Source: Nannobrachium achirus (Eukaryota; Chordata; Actinopteri; Myctophiformes; Myctophidae). Taken from it: a stretch of DNA of 64,000 nucleotides. The stretch is taken from positions 53,361,027 through 53,425,026 of the forward strand of contig OY997641.1 of NCBI GenBank assembly GCA_963921795.1. Reading direction: 5' to 3'. Positions 59,463 through 64,000 of this stretch are shown here, piece after piece (position 1 is the first letter of the stretch; each line of letters opens with the position of its first letter). Both the position numbers and the translations under genes were made by a program. The notes under the pieces are model-generated. The model had not been told where the DNA came from. It was given only the letters and a program-made list of their open reading frames with translations, and made no database searches.

Positions 59463-59855
59463 TCAGTGGTCATAACAGGATAGGCTGCCAGGACGATGCA
59501 CAGTCCATATAGGACGTAGCACCGCGGGCAAACCAATGCTCAACATCCCCTGGGCCCCTCCTTGGGCCCAAAGGTGAAGGCCTCGCCACCAGGGCGAAGG
59601 AGAGGCTTGCGTGAAGCCTTCCCTGGCCAACTTCACCACACCATCGGATACGCCTAACCAGGCGCTGGCACTCTTTCCAACTCCACTGTCCCCAGTTGGA
59701 GGGGACCGTCCTGGCGCTACACAGATCAACACTTCATGTCTGGCACACTCCAAGTCAAAGGGCATCTCCTTACGAGAACCAACAGTTACCTGCCCCATGC
59801 CTGGCGTAACCTCTCCATTCCTAACTAGGGGTTTACAACCCGAAGCTTCGGCCAT
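59463..59855 (-). CDS. Small open frame between integrase and frame 2
   Basis: A 130-codon frame begins about 11 bases after the integrase stop, in a different frame. It has no domain I recognise, no signal peptide and no membrane segment. It could be an accessory protein expressed from a spliced transcript, or chance in GC-rich DNA. No initiation context argues strongly for it. Confidence 0.25.
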   Translation of the reverse strand: MAEASGCKPLVRNGEVTPGMGQVTVGSRKEMPFDLECARHEVLICVAPGRSPPTGDSGVGKSASAWLGVSDGVVKLAREGFTQASPSPWWRGLHLWAQGGAQGMLSIGLPAVLRPIWTVHRPGSLSCYDH

Positions 59856-59865
59856 TTCTCAGTGC

Positions 59866-60171
59866 TCACCTGGTCTTGCGAACTTGGTCTATATACACTA
59901 TTCCCGAGTTCTCCAACCTAATCCTATGTGGGCCAAGAACCCCAACAACCGTGTCTTTGAATTCACGCTTCTTGCTGGGATTTCCTGGCAGGGGTTTTCG
60001 CAGCACCCAGACGGCTTCACCGGTGGAGAAAGGACAAGAGACACCCGTGTCATCTCTGGACACACATCTCTTCTCCTCCCTAGCAAGGTTGACCGATTGG
60101 TGCAAATGCAGGAGAGAGGAAAGCCCATCCCCAGAGCTCTCCATGTCCCCCTTAAAGATCTGTTCTTTCAC
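59866..60171 (-). pseudogene. Integrase C-terminal domain, cut off by an in-frame stop
   Basis: This continues the frame above without shift after a TAA at 60172-60174. About 100 codons are open. Near the end GEAVWVLRKPLPG and VVGVLGPHRIRLENSG have the pattern of the SH3-like DNA-binding domain that closes retroviral and Ty3-type integrases. No Met codon is near the start, so independent translation is unlikely. In this copy the domain would be lost unless the stop is read through. Confidence 0.7.
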
Positions 60172-62202
60172 TTAGTGAACAGCCTTTTCCGCAACTCCGT
60201 TAGTCTTAGCATGGTACGGAACTGAGTATTCCATCCGAATACCCTCATCCTCCAGCAAAGACTTAACGCTAGTGTGCGTAAAATAAGTCGCATTGTCCAT
60301 TCGCAGGGACTGTACCCCGTTCTCTTCCCTTAGGAATTGGGATATACAGTGGCAAATGATCGCCGCGGTGGGTGTCTTAATAGGGTACACCCTTACGGTT
60401 CCGGGCCCGCTATCAGCGATAACTAGCCCGTGTTTGTGTCCTCTCCGCGTTGTCTGGGACATAGGCCCAAACACCTCTGCGGAGAAGTGCGTGCCTGCTA
60501 TAGGCACCGCGACCTGCCCTGCAGGTACAGGTTCCGGCTTTGTACCCCTGATCAGGGCACAGCGCTCGCAGGCCTTACGCACTGCGATGGCTCTTTGCCG
60601 GGCCTTCGGGATCAGCAGATCCTGTGTCTGTAGGTACCTGAGTAACCTTTGGCTGCCCACATGACCAAGGCCCACATGAATCGTCTGGATTATGTGGTCG
60701 GCCTCATCTCCGGGCACTTCCACCACCTTGCCTTTACCCCCTGCCTTTGGCAGGACCAGGCGCAGTCGTTTTAGCCCCACGGCATTGGCCAGCTGCCTGC
60801 GCTGAGCCATGGCATCCACTTCCCTGTTACCGGTGAAGTGAATGCCTTCGCCACCCGTGTGGCTCTTAATCCATTTCCATGAGAGCCTCATGTTTTTGGA
60901 TTGCTCCACTATGAGAGCCCAGAGCTCACCATGGGCCATGGGACGGCCTGAGCTCGTCTCATAGTCCCTAGCTAGCCAGGACTCCAGATTCTCAGCCCCG
61001 CCTTGGAAGCCATAGTCTCTATCAGTTACTATCAACAGCTTGTGGACATGCTTAACCCTGGCTGTGATAATTCCCTCCATTATGGCTGTTACCTCGGCCA
61101 TCTGGGCCGAACCGTCTATCCATCCTGAAGATGATGTCACGGTCTTGTCCTTATGTTTAAGGATAAATGCCCATTTGGCACGGTTGCCGTCGGGCTTCTG
61201 CTGGCTCCCGTTGGTGTACAGGACCCATGGGGGTATCGTGATCAGCAGAGTTATTTCTAGCCGATCATCAGGCAAGCCTTGAAACACCTCCATGAAGCAC
61301 CAGATGCTGAGGGCTTGATCATAGTCCCACGTACCCGTTCCAAACAGGGTCATGACTATGTTATATATCTGCATGTCATAGGCTTGTGCAAATAGCTTGC
61401 CATAGTATGCCAGCAGGATCGACTTTTGGCGTTCCTCACTGGTGCCTCTAGTAATTTTTTGCATAACCATGGTGATAATACCATGATAGTTTCTCTGGGA
61501 AAGCTGGTATGGTGCACATACCAATATCTCCCCATTCTCTAGTTTCCGGTTTGGCCGGGCCTCCACCGTGCGTCGGCACCATGTGTCATACCCTTGACCT
61601 GCACCGTGTGCTACAGCTGCAGCCATGCCTGTAGCATTTTCTAGATCCCTATTTGTGAGGTTCACCACAAAAGGTCTCTCTCCCTCGGGCATGTGTCTTT
61701 CGAACCTCTCGGTATAAACCTTGAGCTTCAACATTCGCTCGGGGGTAATGGTGTGCGTCCTGGCTGGGATCCGCCAGGAGAAAGCATCTAGCATCTGAGG
61801 CGGTGGAGGAAACCTCCCCTCTCGCTCAGGTTCAGCTCGTTTCCCTTCGTTTGTCAGGGGGTCCCTTTCTAGGCCTCCGGCCCCTGTGGGGCTGGAAAGC
61901 CAGGGAATGGGAGCTGTAGGGCCAGCTCGCGTTACTCCAGGGTTCCAATTCAGCAACCCTTGGTGATCAGGATATGCGTCCCCCGCACTGGATTCGTAGC
62001 GGGCTGCGGCTCCTCCGTTATGCAGGACTACTGAGGTCATTACGCCATTACTGTCGTAGTCACCGCTGTTGACATCTCCCTCCCAAGAGTCCACCGATGG
62101 GGGTGCCATGGTGCCAGCCAAGGGAGTGTGTGAGGCAGACCTTGCCCCGCCAACCGCTTCCGAAAAAGCGTTATCTGTGACGGTGGGATAGGCAGGGTCC
62201 AT
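60172..62202 (-). CDS. Frame 1 of the LTR element: unknown N-terminus, RNase H and integrase
   Basis: 676 residues. Residues 1-140 are low-complexity Pro/Gly/Ser-rich. Residues 150-320 look helical and folded but match no family I know; they stand where Gag would begin. RNase H follows at about 325-470, with YTNGS (Asn331 where the first catalytic Asp is expected), Glu370, Asp394 in IVTDRD and Asp463 in GNREVDAM. The integrase zinc module has His509, His514, Cys545 and Cys548. The catalytic core has Asp597, Asp636 and Glu672, with 35 residues between the last two, the canonical spacing. The frame stops at TAA three codons after Glu672 (60172). No YXDD box or aspartic protease motif exists between the N-terminal part and RNase H, so reverse transcriptase and protease appear deleted or never present. 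The element would need a helper. The start at 62202 is the first ATG after the leader. Confidence 0.82.
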   Translation of the reverse strand: MDPAYPTVTDNAFSEAVGGARSASHTPLAGTMAPPSVDSWEGDVNSGDYDSNGVMTSVVLHNGGAAARYESSAGDAYPDHQGLLNWNPGVTRAGPTAPIPWLSSPTGAGGLERDPLTNEGKRAEPEREGRFPPPPQMLDAFSWRIPARTHTITPERMLKLKVYTERFERHMPEGERPFVVNLTNRDLENATGMAAAVAHGAGQGYDTWCRRTVEARPNRKLENGEILVCAPYQLSQRNYHGIITMVMQKITRGTSEERQKSILLAYYGKLFAQAYDMQIYNIVMTLFGTGTWDYDQALSIWCFMEVFQGLPDDRLEITLLITIPPWVLYTNGSQQKPDGNRAKWAFILKHKDKTVTSSSGWIDGSAQMAEVTAIMEGIITARVKHVHKLLIVTDRDYGFQGGAENLESWLARDYETSSGRPMAHGELWALIVEQSKNMRLSWKWIKSHTGGEGIHFTGNREVDAMAQRRQLANAVGLKRLRLVLPKAGGKGKVVEVPGDEADHIIQTIHVGLGHVGSQRLLRYLQTQDLLIPKARQRAIAVRKACERCALIRGTKPEPVPAGQVAVPIAGTHFSAEVFGPMSQTTRRGHKHGLVIADSGPGTVRVYPIKTPTAAIICHCISQFLREENGVQSLRMDNATYFTHTSVKSLLEDEGIRMEYSVPYHAKTNGVAEKAVH

Positions 62203-62528
62203 ACCTGAATCTTTTTAGGTTGGTCGCAAAGGTTGTTATAATATTATTAGATATTCTCAACTGCTATTTTACCTAGTTCCTGATGGAGATGTTTTTACCG
62301 ATTTACTGGCCGTCGGCTGTACGGACCGACCTCCACTTCACTCTGTTCAAAATCTCCGACGCTGTGGGGAGTTTTGTGGATAAAAGCACTTAAGCCTTGA
62401 TAATATTAACTATCCTTTACTTCTGTAGTAAATAACCATACTCCAAGGGTCTCTCGGCTATTCTTTATGTGGCAGTGGACACGAATTTAATTAATCAATT
62501 ACTAATCAATAATCAATAATCAATCAAT
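62203..62528 (-). other. Leader of the LTR element
   Basis: About 325 bases between the primer site and frame 1. It contains AATCAATAATCAATAATC-type repeats near the primer site (about 62496-62526). It would carry packaging signals if the element is mobilised in trans. Confidence 0.5.
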
Positions 62529-62546
62529 GTCCACCCAGGGACGCCA
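62529..62546 (-). promoter_or_regulatory. Primer-binding site, tRNA-Asn type
   Basis: Minus-strand TGGCGTCCCTGGGTGGAC directly abuts the LTR end (CTCATTACA). It is complementary to the 3' end of vertebrate tRNA-Asn as I know it (CCCACCCAGGGACG plus CCA) at 17 of 18 positions. Zero spacing to the LTR supports the LTR boundary. Confidence 0.8.
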
Positions 62547-64000
62547 TGTAATGAGCTTGAGTTCCTGAGTACTCTTCCACCTTTTAAAGTACTCCTCACG
62601 CCGCCCAGAACCCTTCCCAGATCCTAAGCCCAAGAAGTTACCGGATCTTTTTAAAATGAAACACTGTCACTAACACTACACTATACCTTTAAGTTAACAC
62701 AAACAGGTGTTATAACCTTTCTCATTTGCATAAACCTACTATTACTGTACATGCACCTATTAATGTACAAATACACCTTTCTCTGAATAAAAGCTGAGCT
62801 ATTAATGAGACCCTCTTTAACTGGTGAATATTATTACTTTCTACAGCGACTATTTATTTTAGAGACCAGGCGACACACCTTAACTGTAGAAATGTAGACC
62901 ATAGGTCTGAATGGAGAATGCAAACCACAAAGACATGTAAAGTATGAAACTGATCAACCTTGTAGCTTTCTGCCAGGGACCTGGAGAAAAGCAGCTTGAC
63001 TTATTCAGTACAAAGAGCCCACTGTGGACATATCGTCCGTCCGGTTTAGGGTTAGGGATTTGTACTTTATTGTCTGCCAAGCTTACCCAGCTGACACCTG
63101 CCCGCGCAGTGTCAGCCTTCTGAGAAGGTGAAAAGACTTTTAACTTAAGAAAATACATTTGTTGATTCTTACCAAAAAGTCTAACTCAGCTCCACACAGT
63201 CAGAAGTTCGGGTGCCATGAGGTGCTAACACCTCTCTCCCATGGACGCGGTGTACTCCCCCGAAGGGGAGTTAAAAAGTCTAAACCTTAAGAGTTGTAAA
63301 CTCTTGAAATGAATTCAGACAGACACCAAGCAAAAGTGAATAAAAAAGCTTTAGTGAAATAAAAACAGTTACAAATTATAAGCTCACCAATACAGAAATT
63401 GGCGATGAAAATTAACAAAGAAGTACTCAACTAAACAGAGTCAAACTCTCTCTAAGTAGACAGAAAAGAACTCAAGCGAGCCACGGCGACACAACTTTTT
63501 ATAGTCCGTCCCGTCGCGTCATCTCAATAGGATTACACACACAGAGCTTTGGTTTAGCACACACACATGGGCACGCGTACATGTACTAACATGCACGAAC
63601 ATGCACGATGTTGCACGATGTTTCGTAATGGAGACAGTCCAAGGCCAGGCCACGTGAATTTGGGGAGTCCTCCCGTTCACATGTTAGAAGTCACCGTGTT
63701 GTCCTTTACTCCCTCAAGAAGCAGTATCTCATGTTGGCAGTAAGGAGATAACGGTTCGTTAGCGCGGTCCAGGAATGTCCGGGAGTCTATGATACAGCCT
63801 GACACCAAGGCTGTTTCTCGCAGGTGCAGGCAATGAAGCGGCTAGTGTAAGCATTATGTCATGTTCTGACCTATGAGTACATTCCAGTTTTTAACCTTTA
63901 CCCATGTCAGTGAAAAAACACGTATATACGTAGCTTTGGCATGCACATACAGTATAGCAGAAATACAGTATACAGAATATCAGAAATCAACAGCCTATGT
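62547..64000 (-). repeat. Upstream (5') LTR, incomplete at the window edge
   Basis: Matches 56239-57692 base for base except the one difference noted. It supplies promoter and R region for minus-strand transcription. An open frame of 92 codons occurs identically in both LTRs (62880-63158 and 56572-56850) but has no recognised domain. Confidence 0.9.

Larger units (their letters stand above)
56239..64000 (-). mobile_element. LTR retroelement, non-autonomous, running past the window edge
   Basis: Two direct copies of a long terminal repeat start at 56239 and 62547 (offset 6308) and bracket an internal region of about 4.8 kb read on the minus strand. In transcription order the parts are: upstream LTR (62547 to beyond 64000), tRNA-Asn-type primer site, leader, frame 1 with RNase H and integrase, spacer with a small frame, frame 2, downstream LTR (56239 to about 57755). 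No reverse transcriptase, protease, zinc knuckle or membrane glycoprotein is visible. In the shared 1454 bases I noticed one difference (56313 G, 62621 A), so insertion looks recent. The downstream target duplication cannot be checked because the far end is outside the window. Confidence 0.9.

Noticed and set aside
57751..60664. Plus-strand open frames over the LTR element (for example 57751-58197, 59611-60225, 60293-60664)
   Set aside because: They lie antisense to frames with recognisable RNase H and integrase motifs and reflect GC-rich codon shadowing.

Overview
This window looks like intergenic or intronic DNA from a ray-finned (teleost) fish. The signs are a very high density of long CA/GT, GA/CT and tetranucleotide arrays, many short non-autonomous DNA transposons of kinds common in fish, a tRNA-derived SINE, LINE tails, and no bacterial-type gene packing. 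I cannot name the species. No complete host gene is visible. The best host-gene evidence is a GC-rich, exon-like segment near the left end (about 2460-3503). It has a donor, a short intron, a polypyrimidine acceptor, a cluster of ATGs and a second donor. This would fit the 5' exons of a gene whose first large intron covers much of the rest, but that is inference. Layout: 1-3500 holds repeats, microsatellites and the candidate 5' exons. From 4170 to 53100 the DNA is a mosaic of non-autonomous transposons. Family A (about 215-260 bp) has TCGTC...GACGA ends, often flanked by TA. Family B is a relative of A. Family C is a unit of about 300-700 bp bounded by inverted AACC..TTTAGG / GGTTAAA ends. 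D, E, F and G are hAT-like; the 8-bp duplications are exact for two E copies and one F copy, near-exact for one D and one E copy, and not clear for G. There is also a TTAA-flanked piggyBac-like MITE and a family Q with short terminal hairpins. Three minisatellites (about 18 bp, 41 bp and 35 bp) and several palindromic MITEs lie between them. Short stretches of unique, CpG-containing DNA (10225-10500, 18569-18880, 26740-27040, 43800-44060, 45240-45470, 53780-54130) look non-repetitive and could be conserved regulatory DNA. The most unusual feature of this part is one palindrome, with inner arms GCAGATCTACAAGC / GCTTGTAGATCTGC. It recurs more than 40 times, whole or as half-sites, inside repeat families that otherwise look unrelated. 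One family (F) shows hairpin-free, complete and partial forms at the same internal position, as if the hairpin itself moves or is copied between hosts. From 56239 to the right edge lies a minus-strand LTR retroelement. Its two LTRs are almost identical over the part visible in both, and a primer-binding site matching the 3' end of tRNA-Asn (17/18) touches the upstream LTR. Its first reading frame has an unrecognised N-terminal region fused directly to RNase H and integrase, with no reverse transcriptase or protease that I can see. An in-frame stop cuts off the integrase C-terminus, and the RNase H has Asn where the first catalytic Asp is expected. A second, intact 406-residue frame lies where env would be, but it is hydrophilic, acidic at the N-terminus, proline/glutamine-rich and ends in a basic tail. 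The element is most likely non-autonomous and was inserted recently into a minisatellite.
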